From: Pimelobacter simplex
GTDB lineage: Bacteria > Actinomycetota > Actinomycetes > Propionibacteriales > Nocardioidaceae
Length of the DNA: 64,000 nucleotides
Reading direction: 5' to 3'
NCBI RefSeq assembly: GCF_900114845.1
Contig: NZ_FOUK01000001.1
Location: 62,001 to 126,000, forward strand
Part shown: one piece after another, positions 51,371 through 60,220 of the stretch
How the letters are laid out: every line of letters begins with the position of its first letter
Position numbering within the stretch: the first letter of the stretch is position 1
Translations under genes and position numbers: made by a program
The notes under the pieces: model-generated
What the model was told of the DNA's origin: nothing
Databases searched by the model: none
The model's input: the letters and a program-made list of their open reading frames with translations, nothing else

Positions 51371-52057
51371 ATGTCCAGGATCGTGGTCGCCGAGGACGAC
51401 CCCAAGCAGGCGGAGCTGATCCGTCGCTACGCCGTCGCTGAGGGGCATGAGGTCACCCTTGTCGGCGACGGCCGGACGGCCCTCGACGAGGTGCGCCGAC
51501 GCACTCCCGACCTGCTCGTGCTCGACGTGATGATGCCGCGAGTCGACGGCATGGACGTGTGTCGGATCCTCCGGAGCTCGCCGGGCACCGAGCACGTGCC
51601 GATCCTCATGCTGACCGCACGCCGCAGCGAGGACGACCTCCTGCTGGGACTCGACCTGGGCGCCGACGACTACATGACGAAGCCCTACTCCCCGCGCGAG
51701 CTGATGGCTCGCGCACGCTCGCTGCTGCGCCGGTCCCGACTCACCTCCGTCGCCTCACCGCAGCCGGTCGTCGTCGGTGCGCTGACGGTGTCGCCGGCGG
51801 CGCACTCGGTGACCTTCCGCGGCGACGACGTCGAGGTCACTCCGGGGGAGTTCGCGCTTCTGGCAGCGCTGACCTCCGAGCCCGGCCGAGTCTTCACCCG
51901 AGATCAGCTGCTCCGAGCGGTTCACGGAATGGGCGAGTACGTCTCACCGCGCAGCGTCGACGTGCACGTGGTGCAGCTCCGCAAGAAGCTCGACCCTTCG
52001 TTGATCCGCACTGTCTACGGTGTCGGGTACGCCTTGGCCGACGTGACGACACGGTGA
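51371..52057 (+). CDS. OmpR-family response regulator
   Basis: 228 residues. The receiver domain (1-125) has the acidic pocket (AEDD), phosphorylatable Asp in LLVLDVMMP, Thr in LMLTAR and Lys in YMTKPYS. The C-terminal winged helix (about 135-225) is Trans_reg_C (TPGEFALLAALTSEPGRVFTRDQLLRAVHG, RSVDVHVVQLRKKL). It is paired with the kinase gene, whose GTG overlaps its stop. It probably controls the divergent export operon and itself. Confidence 0.94.
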   Translation: MSRIVVAEDDPKQAELIRRYAVAEGHEVTLVGDGRTALDEVRRRTPDLLVLDVMMPRVDGMDVCRILRSSPGTEHVPILMLTARRSEDDLLLGLDLGADDYMTKPYSPRELMARARSLLRRSRLTSVASPQPVVVGALTVSPAAHSVTFRGDDVEVTPGEFALLAALTSEPGRVFTRDQLLRAVHGMGEYVSPRSVDVHVVQLRKKLDPSLIRTVYGVGYALADVTTR

Positions 52058-53709
52058 GGGTCTCATGGCACCGCTCCCTGTTCGTGCGGCTGTTCCTCCT
52101 CGGGGCGATGACCGCGGTGGTGGCGGTCGTGGCGGCCACCTGGGCCACGGTGCGCTCGACGACAGTGGCCGTCCAGCAGGAACAGGAACAGTCGCTGCAC
52201 GCCGACGCCACGACCTACGACGCGCTCGTCGCCTACGCGGCCACCCACACGTCATGGTCCTCGGCCTCCGCGCTGATCGACCGTCTGGCCGCGACAACAG
52301 GCTCATCGGTCACCGTCACCGACCCGACCGGGCGCGTCCTGCACTCCTCGAGCGGCAACAGCTCGCCCCGCGCCCCGGCAGCAGCACGCGCCGAGATCGA
52401 CCCCCTCGATGTCGACGTGGTCCTGCTCTCCTCGGCCGCCCCCTCCGCCGCTACGGAGCCGGCTCCGGTCGCGTGCGAGGCGGTCGCCGAAATCTCCGCC
52501 TGCCGAGAGTTCGTCGTACCTGTCCGAGCGGGGATCGATCGGCGTGCGCTGGGTCCGTTCGCGGAGCCTTTCGCCCGTGGCGCCTGGTTCCGACTGGAGC
52601 AGCGGGTGAACCGCTGCGTGATCAGAGCGGGCCTCGAGCCCGTGCTGGCTCTGAGGCAGGACTTCTCCGCGATCGTGTCGACGCCGGAGAGCAGCGACCA
52701 GGTCGCGCGTTGCGTCGACAGGTCGCGCCGGGCGGTGCTGTCGAGGTACGTCGCGCCACAGGCCCTGCTCTACGTGGGATCCGAACCAGCGCAGCCCTCG
52801 GTGTTCTGGGACCTCTCGGGAGACTCGCAGCGCCGCATCGCGCTCCTCGCGGGCGCCGTCCTGCTGCTCACCCTGGCCCTCTCCGCGCTCCTCACCGCCT
52901 ACGTCGTGCGACCACTCAGGACGCTGGCCCTGGCGGTGGACCGCGCGGGATCCGGCGACCTGTCCGCGCGGGCACCGGCGCGCCGGAGCGACGAGGTCGG
53001 TGAGCTCGCCCGCGCCTTCAACGACATGGCTTCCCGCCGTGAGCAGCTCGAATCGGCACGCCGGCAGCTGGTCTCCGACGTCTCCCACGAGCTGCGCACT
53101 CCCCTCGCCAACGTGCGGGGGTGGGTGGAGGCAGCACAGGACGGCATCGCACCGCTGGACGCGCAGCTACTGTCGTCAGTGCACGAGGAGGCCCTTCACC
53201 TCGAACGCCTCGTCGACGACCTGCACGACCTGGCTCTCGGTGACGCCGGCGAGCTCCGGCTCGCGCCCGCGCCGGTCGTGGTCCAGGACCTGCTCAGCCA
53301 GGTCGCGGAGTCCTTTGCCTCGCCCATCCTCGCCGTCTCCTGTGCTCCGTCGGTGGTCATCGAGGCCGACCCCGTCCGGCTGCGCCAGGCTCTGGTCAAC
53401 CTCGTCGCCAACGCACTGCGCCACACCCCGCCGACCGGCTCGGTCGTCCTGGCAGCGACGCCGAGAAGCATCACCGTCACCGACACCGGCGAGGGAATCC
53501 CCGAGGCAGAGCTGCCCTTCGTGTTCGACCGCTTCCACCGGGTCGACCGCTCACGCACCCGAGCCACCGGGGGCACCGGTCTCGGCCTGGCCATCGTGCG
53601 CCAGATCATGGAAGCGCACGGCGGCAACGCTGTCATCACTTCGTCCCCGGGGGAAGGCACGACAGTGACCCTGACCTTCCCTGCCCTCCCGTGCGGGGTT
53701 TCGTCCTGA
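52054..53709 (+). CDS. Membrane sensor histidine kinase
   Basis: 551 residues, GTG start (GTGA overlap). Two membrane helices (about 8-32 and 270-292) bracket a roughly 235-residue extracytoplasmic sensor with several cysteines (CEAVAEISAC, CVIRAG, ARCVDRS), unusual for its class. HAMP (VVRPLRTLALAVDRAGSGDL) precedes the H-box VSDVSHELRTPLAN and a HATPase domain (NLVANALRH N-box, DTGEGIPE, GTGLGLAIV). It phosphorylates the regulator encoded just upstream. The disulphide-capable sensor may read a peptide or cell-wall-active compound. Confidence 0.92.
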   Translation: MRVSWHRSLFVRLFLLGAMTAVVAVVAATWATVRSTTVAVQQEQEQSLHADATTYDALVAYAATHTSWSSASALIDRLAATTGSSVTVTDPTGRVLHSSSGNSSPRAPAAARAEIDPLDVDVVLLSSAAPSAATEPAPVACEAVAEISACREFVVPVRAGIDRRALGPFAEPFARGAWFRLEQRVNRCVIRAGLEPVLALRQDFSAIVSTPESSDQVARCVDRSRRAVLSRYVAPQALLYVGSEPAQPSVFWDLSGDSQRRIALLAGAVLLLTLALSALLTAYVVRPLRTLALAVDRAGSGDLSARAPARRSDEVGELARAFNDMASRREQLESARRQLVSDVSHELRTPLANVRGWVEAAQDGIAPLDAQLLSSVHEEALHLERLVDDLHDLALGDAGELRLAPAPVVVQDLLSQVAESFASPILAVSCAPSVVIEADPVRLRQALVNLVANALRHTPPTGSVVLAATPRSITVTDTGEGIPEAELPFVFDRFHRVDRSRTRATGGTGLGLAIVRQIMEAHGGNAVITSSPGEGTTVTLTFPALPCGVSS

Positions 53710-53721
53710 TGGTCGTCCAGC

Positions 53722-54714
53722 TCAGTCGGCGCGGCCGTGGGAGGCGCGGTACTCGCTCGGCGTGCAGCTGAAGCGTTCGCGGAAGAGCCGGCTCAGGTGG
53801 GGGCCGTCGTAGAAGCCCCAGGCTGCGGCGATGTCGGCGATGGCCCTGGTGTCGGCCCGGTTGGTGAGGCTGCGCGCCACTTCACGTAGCCGCGTCTCCC
53901 TGACGACGGAACCGAAGGTGGTTCCCTCGGCCGCGAAGAGCTGATGCAGCCGTCGCACGGAGACGCCGACGTGGCGTGCGGCCAGGTCGGCCGGGATGCT
54001 TCCTGAACTCAGGTTCTCGACGATGAAGCGGCGAGCCGCGACACGGAGTGCGTCGTCGGCTCCCGCCCTGTCCACCGGGGCCGACGGAGCGAACATGGAG
54101 AGCGCATCAGCGACAACCTGGGTGCACGCATTGTCGAGCGTGGTCCTGGTGGACGGCCCGAGGTCCTGGTTCGAGGCCCAGAGACTCTTCATCATGGAAG
54201 CGGCGACGGCGCCCGGGCCGGAGACATCCGCAATCGTGCGGGCCGTGAACCGCGTGTTGGTGGGAATCAGGTCGACGATGCGGTCACGCGGGATGCGGAA
54301 CGAGAGGACGTGCCACGGGCGTCCGGCTCCGGATTCCTCGAACTCGAGCGTGTACGGGTGGGTGGTGTCGAAGAGGGCGAACTCACCGGGACGCACGACG
54401 CACTGACGACCGTCCTGCTCGCCGCGGCAGCTGCCCGCTAGCTGAAGATTGACGAAGATCTCCTCGCTGGGAGACCGCCGCACTTCCGCCGCGCCGTGGG
54501 AGAGGCGTTGCGTGCAGGAAGCGATCTCGGCGGAGTTGCTGCTCGCCAGACGCGCCGACCGGACCCAGCCGTACAACCCTTCTGTCGACTTGCTTCTGCC
54601 CAGGTGATCACGGGTCCGAGTGGGAGCAAGGGGAGTGAATGCCTCGCACACGACGTCTGCCCAGTAGGACATCTGGTCGGTAGCAGGAAGCGTCGCCGTG
54701 TCCCAGACGTGCAC
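53722..54714 (-). CDS. AraC-family activator, FeaR-like domain layout
   Basis: 330 residues. The N-terminal AraC-binding-like domain (about 1-190) includes MSYWADVVCEAFTPLAP and RPGEFALFDTTHPYTLEFEE, as in FeaR-type regulators (PF14525-like). The C-terminal AraC HTH pair is clear (IPADLAARHVGVSVRRLHQLFAAEGTTFGSVVRETRL, IADIAAAWGFYDGPHLSRLFRERFSCTPSEYR). It is divergent from the acyl-CoA/aldehyde dehydrogenase operon over 283 bases. FeaR activates phenylacetaldehyde dehydrogenase in E. coli, so it probably activates the neighbouring operon. Confidence 0.88.
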   Translation of the reverse strand: MHVWDTATLPATDQMSYWADVVCEAFTPLAPTRTRDHLGRSKSTEGLYGWVRSARLASSNSAEIASCTQRLSHGAAEVRRSPSEEIFVNLQLAGSCRGEQDGRQCVVRPGEFALFDTTHPYTLEFEESGAGRPWHVLSFRIPRDRIVDLIPTNTRFTARTIADVSGPGAVAASMMKSLWASNQDLGPSTRTTLDNACTQVVADALSMFAPSAPVDRAGADDALRVAARRFIVENLSSGSIPADLAARHVGVSVRRLHQLFAAEGTTFGSVVRETRLREVARSLTNRADTRAIADIAAAWGFYDGPHLSRLFRERFSCTPSEYRASHGRAD

Positions 54715-54997
54715 GATCCGCCTCCTTCCCTAGCCGACTCCCGCGTCGATCTCAACCTTGATTGTCCGCCTCCGCGTCCCGGACGTCACCCACTTTCGAG
54801 GGGCATTCGGGGGAGTGCCCTCCTCACCGGACAGGTTCACGGTGGAGCCCCTCCCCCTGGGCCGAGCGGGCTGACGCCGACATCGTGCACGGTCGTCCAA
54901 GCGGATCTGCAGGGATCTCCACGCCAATGACCCGTGTGACTTCCGACACTTCAGGGGTGGCCGGCGGACCGACCGTCTGCCTCCGAAGGAGGACGTC

Positions 54998-56251
54998 ATG
55001 GCTATCGATTTCACCCTCACGGAGGGCCAGCGCCAGCTGCAGGAGGCGGCGCGTACCTTCGCCCACAAGCGCCTGGTCGATGTCGAGGCGGCCATTGCCG
55101 GTCTGCCCACGCCGGACCTGCGGTTCTACGCCCTGCGTCCGTTCTACCAGGAGATGGTGGACGCCGGTTTCGTCAAGGCGCTCATCCCGGACGCTCAGGG
55201 TGGGCAGAAGATGAGCTCCGTCGACTTCTCGATCGCGGCCGAGGAGCTCACCTCCGTCGACGTCAACGTGCCGACGGCACTGCTGGCCACGGGTCTGGGC
55301 CTGCAGGCGATCATCCACTTCGGCACCGATGAGCAGAAGGAGCGGTGGCTGCGTCCCTTCACCGGGACCGACGCGCTTCTCGCCGCCTTCGGTTTCACCG
55401 AGGCCGGCGGCGGGGCGAACTTCGACTCGAAGGACCCGTCCGTCGGCGTCCGCACGCACGCGCGTCTCGAGGGCGACGAGTGGGTCATCAACGGCACCAA
55501 GCACTACACCACCAACGGCACCGGTTGGGAGGGCAAGGGGCCCGACCTCATCACCCTCGTGTGCCGTACCGACATGACCAAGCCGCCGCACGAGTCCCTC
55601 GCGGTGATCGTCGTACCCGGCAACACCCCGGGGCTCGAGGTCTCTGGCCTCATCGACACGGTGGGCCACCGCGCGACGATCTCGCCGAAGCTCACCTTCA
55701 CCGACGTGCGCGTCCCGGCCGGCAACATCCTCGGCAAGCCGGGCGACGGAATGGAGATCTGTCGGATGGCGTTCAACTGGACTGCTTCCCTGATCGGCGC
55801 CGCCTGTGTCGGCCGGATGCGCGCGGCCTTCGAGTTCGCGCTCAACTGGGCCAAGACCGAGCGACGCAACGGCCCGGTCCCGGTCATCGAGTACCAGAAC
55901 GCGGGCTACATGCTCGTCGACATCAAGACCCGCATCGAGGCAGCGCGCTACCTGACCTGGAAGGCGTGCCATCACTACGACGTGACCGGCGGAGCGGACG
56001 AGGAGCTCGGCCACATGGCCAAGGTCTTCTGCTCGGAGCTCTCCGTCCAGGCCGTCTACGACACCATGCGGCTCGTCGGTGTCGACGGCTACGGGGACCA
56101 GACGCCCATCGCCGCCATCATGAACGACGTCCTCTGCTTCCCCGTCTACGACGGCGGCAACATGGGCGTCCGTCGCCGCCAGCTCCACGAGCTGATCGCC
56201 CGCGACACCTACGACGGCATGGCGTCGGCCGAGGGCCGCGTCGCTGGCTGA
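54998..56251 (+). CDS. Acyl-CoA dehydrogenase
   Basis: 417 residues, normal length. The N-terminal all-alpha region (LTEGQRQLQEAARTF), the FAD-site block FGFTEAGGGANFDSKDP, the substrate/FAD-contact WVINGTKHYTTNG, and C-terminal motifs are all present. AGGAGG-type spacing (CCGAAGGAGGACGTC) precedes the ATG. It would oxidise an acyl-CoA to an enoyl-CoA. It is followed after 45 bases by the aldehyde dehydrogenase, forming a degradation module with the divergent AraC activator. Acyl chain and substrate unknown. Confidence 0.92.
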   Translation: MAIDFTLTEGQRQLQEAARTFAHKRLVDVEAAIAGLPTPDLRFYALRPFYQEMVDAGFVKALIPDAQGGQKMSSVDFSIAAEELTSVDVNVPTALLATGLGLQAIIHFGTDEQKERWLRPFTGTDALLAAFGFTEAGGGANFDSKDPSVGVRTHARLEGDEWVINGTKHYTTNGTGWEGKGPDLITLVCRTDMTKPPHESLAVIVVPGNTPGLEVSGLIDTVGHRATISPKLTFTDVRVPAGNILGKPGDGMEICRMAFNWTASLIGAACVGRMRAAFEFALNWAKTERRNGPVPVIEYQNAGYMLVDIKTRIEAARYLTWKACHHYDVTGGADEELGHMAKVFCSELSVQAVYDTMRLVGVDGYGDQTPIAAIMNDVLCFPVYDGGNMGVRRRQLHELIARDTYDGMASAEGRVAG

Positions 56252-56296
56252 CCTCCCGTTCTCCATCCCTTCACCCATCCCATAGGAGCAGGAAAG

Positions 56297-57787
56297 ATGA
56301 CCCTCTCGATTGACGCCCCGGCGGCTGCCGCGGACATCCTGTCGAGGCCGATCGGCCACCTGATCGGCGGCGCGAGCATCGACGCGGCGGACGACTTCTT
56401 CGCCACGGTCAACCCGTGCAACGGGGAGGTGCTGGCGCAGGTCGCGTCCGGCACCGAGGCCGACGTCGACCGGGCCGTTGCCGCGGCCCGCGCTGCCCTC
56501 GATGGCCCGTGGGGCCGGATGACGCCCTCGGAGCGCGGGAAGATCCTGTGGCGTCTCGCTGACCTCATCGAGGCCCGTACCGAGGAGTTCGCCCACCTCG
56601 AGGCCCTCGACACCGGCAAGCCCGTCACCTACGCGCGACTTGTCGACCTGCCCCTCACGGTCGACTGGTTCCGCTACATGGCAGGCTGGCCGACCAAGCT
56701 GGTCGGATCGACGATCCCGATCTCCGCCGTCGCCACCCCGGGCGACTACTTCGCCTACACCAAGCGGGAGCCGGTCGGCGTCGTCGCCGCGATCATCGCC
56801 TGGAACTTCCCGCTCATGCTCGCGGCCTGGAAGCTCAGCCCCGCGCTCGCGGCCGGCAACACCGTGATCCTCAAGCCCGCCGAGCAGACCCCGCTGACCG
56901 CCGCCCTGCTGGGCGAGGTCATCCGGGACGCCGGCTTCCCCGACGGCGTCGTCAACATCGTCCAGGGCTACGGCGAGACCGTGGGCGCCGCTCTGACCGC
57001 GCACCCGGGTGTCGACAAGGTCTCGTTCACCGGATCCACCGAGGTCGGCCGCCACATCGTGCGGGCATCGGCCGGCAACCTCAAGAAGGTCACCCTTGAG
57101 CTCGGCGGAAAGTCGGCGAACATCGTCTTCGACGACGCCGACATCGCGGCGGCCGCCGCTGGCGCGGCGAACGCCGTCTTCTTCAACCAGGGTGAGGCGT
57201 GCACGGCGGGCAGCCGTCTGTTCGTCCAGTCGGGCGTCTACGACCAGGTCGTCGAGGGCGTGGCCAAGTTCGCCGCGCAGATCAAGGTGGGCGACAGCCT
57301 CGACCCGAGCTCGCAGATGGGTCCGGTCGTCTCCGACCAGCAGTTCTCGACGGTGATGGGCTACCTCGAGAGCGGACGGCAGCAGGGCGCGACCTTCGCC
57401 TACGGCGGATCCCAGCTCGGCGCCTCCGGCTACTTCATCGAGCCGACGGTCCTCACCGACACGGCACCCGGCATGAAGGTGGTCGACGAGGAGATCTTCG
57501 GTCCCGTCATCACCGTGCAGCGCTTCGACGATGTCGACGAGGTCGTTCGCGCGGCGAACTCGTCGTGCTACGGCCTCGCCGGCGGCGTCTGGACCTCCAA
57601 CGTCGCTCGCGCGCACGCGGTGGCCGACCGGCTCCGTGCGGGGACGGTGTGGGTGAACTCCTACAACGTGTTCGACCCGGCGCTGCCTTTCGGGGGTTAC
57701 AAGCAGTCGGGTTGGGGCCGGGAGCACGGCGCCGCTGTCTTCGACTCGTACACCGAGACCAAGACGGTCGTCGTTCCCACCACCTGA
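56297..57787 (+). CDS. NAD(P)-dependent aldehyde dehydrogenase
   Basis: 496 residues. Catalytic Cys lies in FFNQGEACTAGSR, catalytic Glu in TLELGGKSAN, NAD-binding in SFTGSTEVGRHI, and the oxyanion Asn in AWNFPLML. ALDH family motif EEIFGPVITV is present. The sequence resembles phenylacetaldehyde/betaine-aldehyde dehydrogenases (class 1/2 subgroup). AGGAGCAGG lies about 8 bases before the ATG. It probably oxidises the aldehyde that the acyl-CoA dehydrogenase pathway releases or accepts. Confidence 0.93.
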   Translation: MTLSIDAPAAAADILSRPIGHLIGGASIDAADDFFATVNPCNGEVLAQVASGTEADVDRAVAAARAALDGPWGRMTPSERGKILWRLADLIEARTEEFAHLEALDTGKPVTYARLVDLPLTVDWFRYMAGWPTKLVGSTIPISAVATPGDYFAYTKREPVGVVAAIIAWNFPLMLAAWKLSPALAAGNTVILKPAEQTPLTAALLGEVIRDAGFPDGVVNIVQGYGETVGAALTAHPGVDKVSFTGSTEVGRHIVRASAGNLKKVTLELGGKSANIVFDDADIAAAAAGAANAVFFNQGEACTAGSRLFVQSGVYDQVVEGVAKFAAQIKVGDSLDPSSQMGPVVSDQQFSTVMGYLESGRQQGATFAYGGSQLGASGYFIEPTVLTDTAPGMKVVDEEIFGPVITVQRFDDVDEVVRAANSSCYGLAGGVWTSNVARAHAVADRLRAGTVWVNSYNVFDPALPFGGYKQSGWGREHGAAVFDSYTETKTVVVPTT

Positions 57788-57804
57788 CCGGCCACCACTG
57801 ACCT

Positions 57805-57840
57805 CTCCCGTCCGGGCGGCGATGGCTGTCCGGACGGGAG
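57805..57840 (+). terminator. Terminator after the aldehyde dehydrogenase
   Basis: CTCCCGTCCGG (57805-57815) pairs with CCGGACGGGAG (57830-57840), an 11-bp perfect stem with a 14-base loop. It lies 18 bases after the aldehyde dehydrogenase stop. Confidence 0.88.
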
Positions 57841-57942
57841 ACTCCATCGGTCACGACCCAGAGGAATCTTCGATGACGAAGGGCACTGCCGCTGCTCGCG
57901 AGGCACGAGACCCCTGGGGTCGTGGCCGAGTGGTCACCTCCG

Positions 57943-58143
57943 TCAACCGCGGGTGCGTCCTCTCGCCTCCTCGGACCGCTTGGAGGGCGATCCGGCGGTG
58001 AAGCGCCCAGTCGCCCGGTCCTCCCGCCTGAAAGCGACGGCAGTGATGATGCGCGTCAGAAGGTCGACCTCCACGCTCATACCTGCTGGTGGTGCGCTCC
58101 AGGGCACAACCGGTTCGCCTGTCGTGGTCTCGACCGCAGTCAT
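57943..58143 (-). CDS. Possible small hypothetical protein (66 residues)
   Basis: An ATG at 58143 with AGGGA about 8 bases upstream opens a 66-residue frame ending at TGA 57943-57945. It has a helical middle (SVEVDLLTRIITAVAFRRED) and a basic tail (PSKRSEEARGRTRG). Its start shares the CATG at 58141-58144 with the plus-strand gene, so only one may be real. No homology is recognised. Confidence 0.3.
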   Translation of the reverse strand: MTAVETTTGEPVVPWSAPPAGMSVEVDLLTRIITAVAFRREDRATGRFTAGSPSKRSEEARGRTRG

Positions 58144-58636
58144 GGCCAATCCCTGGTCGTGGGTGGGTGACTCTCCGTGTCCGTCTCCGCTGGCGCGTCT
58201 GCGCGACATCGAAGTTCTGGCGGCTGAGGTGCGCGAGGTGGTCCTGGCCGGATACGGGCGCCACGCCGTCGTGCATTGCGCCGGCGTGGTGGTGGGGCTC
58301 GCCGGAGAGATGGAGGATGCCTGGAGCCTCGCCCGTGCCGTGAACCGAGGCATCGCCGCGCTGGGGCGCGGCGAGCAACTGGGGGGCTCCGTCGTCGTCC
58401 AACGCGGAAGCAGCGGTTCGGAGACGACGATCCCCTACACCGATGACTCCGGCGCGATCTCGTTGACGCTCACGGTGGAAGCTGCCGGACAGGTCGCCGC
58501 CGACGAGATGGCCGTGATCTTCGTCGGAGTGGACATCCGAGACCGCTGGCGTCTGAACTGGGCCCTGAGCCTGACCTGGTTGCTCCCCTGGAAGATCTGG
58601 GGCTCCCTGCCGGACAGCCGACCTCAGGGCACGTAG
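58142..58636 (+). CDS. Hypothetical protein, unknown function
   Basis: 164 residues. Third positions are strongly G/C, so the frame is probably coding. The core LRDIEVLAAEVREVVLAGYGRHAVVHCAGVVVGLAG resembles an alpha/beta sensor-like domain; later IPYTDDSGAISLTLTVEAAGQVAADEMAVIFVGVDI is beta-rich. The C-terminal WRLNWALSLTWLLPWKIWGSL is Trp-rich and could be membrane-embedded. No RBS is visible for the ATG at 58142, and the reading frame is open further upstream without homology. No family recognised. Confidence 0.5.
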   Translation: MANPWSWVGDSPCPSPLARLRDIEVLAAEVREVVLAGYGRHAVVHCAGVVVGLAGEMEDAWSLARAVNRGIAALGRGEQLGGSVVVQRGSSGSETTIPYTDDSGAISLTLTVEAAGQVAADEMAVIFVGVDIRDRWRLNWALSLTWLLPWKIWGSLPDSRPQGT

Positions 58637-58854
58637 TGCGTCGCTCGGGCGGGCGCGCTGGGGATACCGACCACGAGGGCGCTCACCGCGGTCGCGACGG
58701 GCCGTACTGCCTACCGTGCTGTCTACCGTGACGAGGCACGGCTGATCTCGGGGGAGTCTCGGCGTGGTGCACATCCGTCCAGTGCCGGCACACATCGACG
58801 CAGATCCGATGTCACCTGTACCTGCAGCAGACCCGGCCCCGTCGTCGTACTGGG

Positions 58855-60162
58855 TCAGCTGCGACTGCCTCGTGGATGGTGTTGGCGGTACCTGCTGTAG
58901 GCCCCGGCAGGCAGGGGAGGCGGGTTCGCCTCGAGGGTTGCGGCAGTGAGGATGGCGTCGCCGAAGTCGTTGCGTGCTCGGGCGAGGGTCGTTGCGTCGA
59001 CGCCCGTGGGGCGGTTGTCGGCCGTTGCGGGGCGGGTGTGGTCGCTGTGATCCAGCCAGGGTTGGGGGTTGGTGGCCGTGACTGCGTGACGTCCGTTGCC
59101 CAGTGGCGTCACGGTCCATCGGTCGGGGTGAAGCGTGGTCTTCGCCAGCTGGCTGTCGATCAGGACCTGATGGACGTGGGCGTCGAGAACGTAGTCGGGC
59201 AGGAGGTGCAGTACCTGCCACCAGTCGATACCCCCGTCGACGAGGTCGATCGGTGGTCGGTGATCGGGCCTCGTCGGTGATGTGGTCCACCCAGCGACAC
59301 CGGAGGCTGTCTCGCGGACGCTGGTGATGGAGGCGTGGGGCGAGAGTGTGTTGGCGACCGCGGCGAGCTCCGTGAGGGCGGATCCTTGATCGGACGCGGT
59401 ATCGAGGTCTTGAAGGGTCACGAGCCCGTCGTGATCGACGCTGAGGTAGCGCATGCGGGTGCGGTTGGCCCGCATCACCGCGAAGGCGAACTGGCTGCCC
59501 CAGGGCGTGGGTGGAACGTCGGTGAGGACGCCGAGGAGATCGTCCGGGTCGGGGGAGACCTGCGTGGTCTGGACGGCGCGTGACAGGTAGGCGTCGCCCG
59601 GAGCATCGAGGCACCAGGTGATGGCTGCCTTCCAGACCTGGTGGGTCACGTCGCGGTCGACGAACCAGTCGTATCGGGGGCGTCCGTAGGGATCTGTGTT
59701 CGCGTAGAGGACCTCGAGGTCCTGGGGGAGGACCAGGACTGCGCTCAGGGTCGTGTACGCGCTGTTCGGCTTGCCGCCACCGAACACGGGATGGAGCTCG
59801 AGCGGCGCGGGCTTGAGGATTCCGGTGATTCCGCGTTGCGCGAGGCCCTCGGCGATGTCGGCGAGGATCGGTTCGAACGCGTCTTTGGGTTCGGAGTGCC
59901 CGACTCGGCAGATCGGTCCGTGTGGAGTCGCGATGGCGCCCGATACCCAGGGTCGTGGATGGCCGTGTGTCGCGTCGGCCTGCCAGTGCGACCGGCACTC
60001 GGAGAGCGTGTCGCGCAGGGCGGCGAGTGCGGCTGTGTCGTCAGCGGCGGTGTCGAGAAGCAGCGGTTGCTGGCCGCCGTGAAAGCCGCGCTTGAAGGCG
60101 GTGAGGTTGTAGGTCACCCTCGCCTGCCGAGAATCTCGACCCGGGTCGTCATCAAGGCCCAT
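58855..60162 (-). CDS. Hypothetical actinobacterial protein, unknown family
   Basis: About 435 residues, ATG at 60162. The sequence is rich in Asp, Thr and Pro, with scattered Trp. A segment near the middle (VLVLPQDLEVLYANTDPYGRPRYDWFVDRDV) and a Pro/Asn-rich region (NPQPWLDHSDHTRPATADNRPTG) are the main visible features. No transmembrane helix, signal peptide, catalytic motif or known domain was recognised. The frame is long and uninterrupted with strong G/C third positions. The 218-base gap between 58636 and 58855 shows no gene; it contains only a short GTACTGCCTACCGTG-like repeat. Confidence 0.6.
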   Translation of the reverse strand: MGLDDDPGRDSRQARVTYNLTAFKRGFHGGQQPLLLDTAADDTAALAALRDTLSECRSHWQADATHGHPRPWVSGAIATPHGPICRVGHSEPKDAFEPILADIAEGLAQRGITGILKPAPLELHPVFGGGKPNSAYTTLSAVLVLPQDLEVLYANTDPYGRPRYDWFVDRDVTHQVWKAAITWCLDAPGDAYLSRAVQTTQVSPDPDDLLGVLTDVPPTPWGSQFAFAVMRANRTRMRYLSVDHDGLVTLQDLDTASDQGSALTELAAVANTLSPHASITSVRETASGVAGWTTSPTRPDHRPPIDLVDGGIDWWQVLHLLPDYVLDAHVHQVLIDSQLAKTTLHPDRWTVTPLGNGRHAVTATNPQPWLDHSDHTRPATADNRPTGVDATTLARARNDFGDAILTAATLEANPPPLPAGAYSRYRQHHPRGSRS

Positions 60163-60220
60163 TCCGCGAGCGTAGATCGAGTCGCGCCCCGATCCGGCAC
60201 GACAGGACGCCGATCCGCGG

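Noticed and set aside
57872..57997. Short plus-strand frame starting at ATG 57872 after the aldehyde dehydrogenase terminator
   Set aside because: About 41 codons with no homology and no convincing ribosome-binding site; it precedes the better candidate at 58142.
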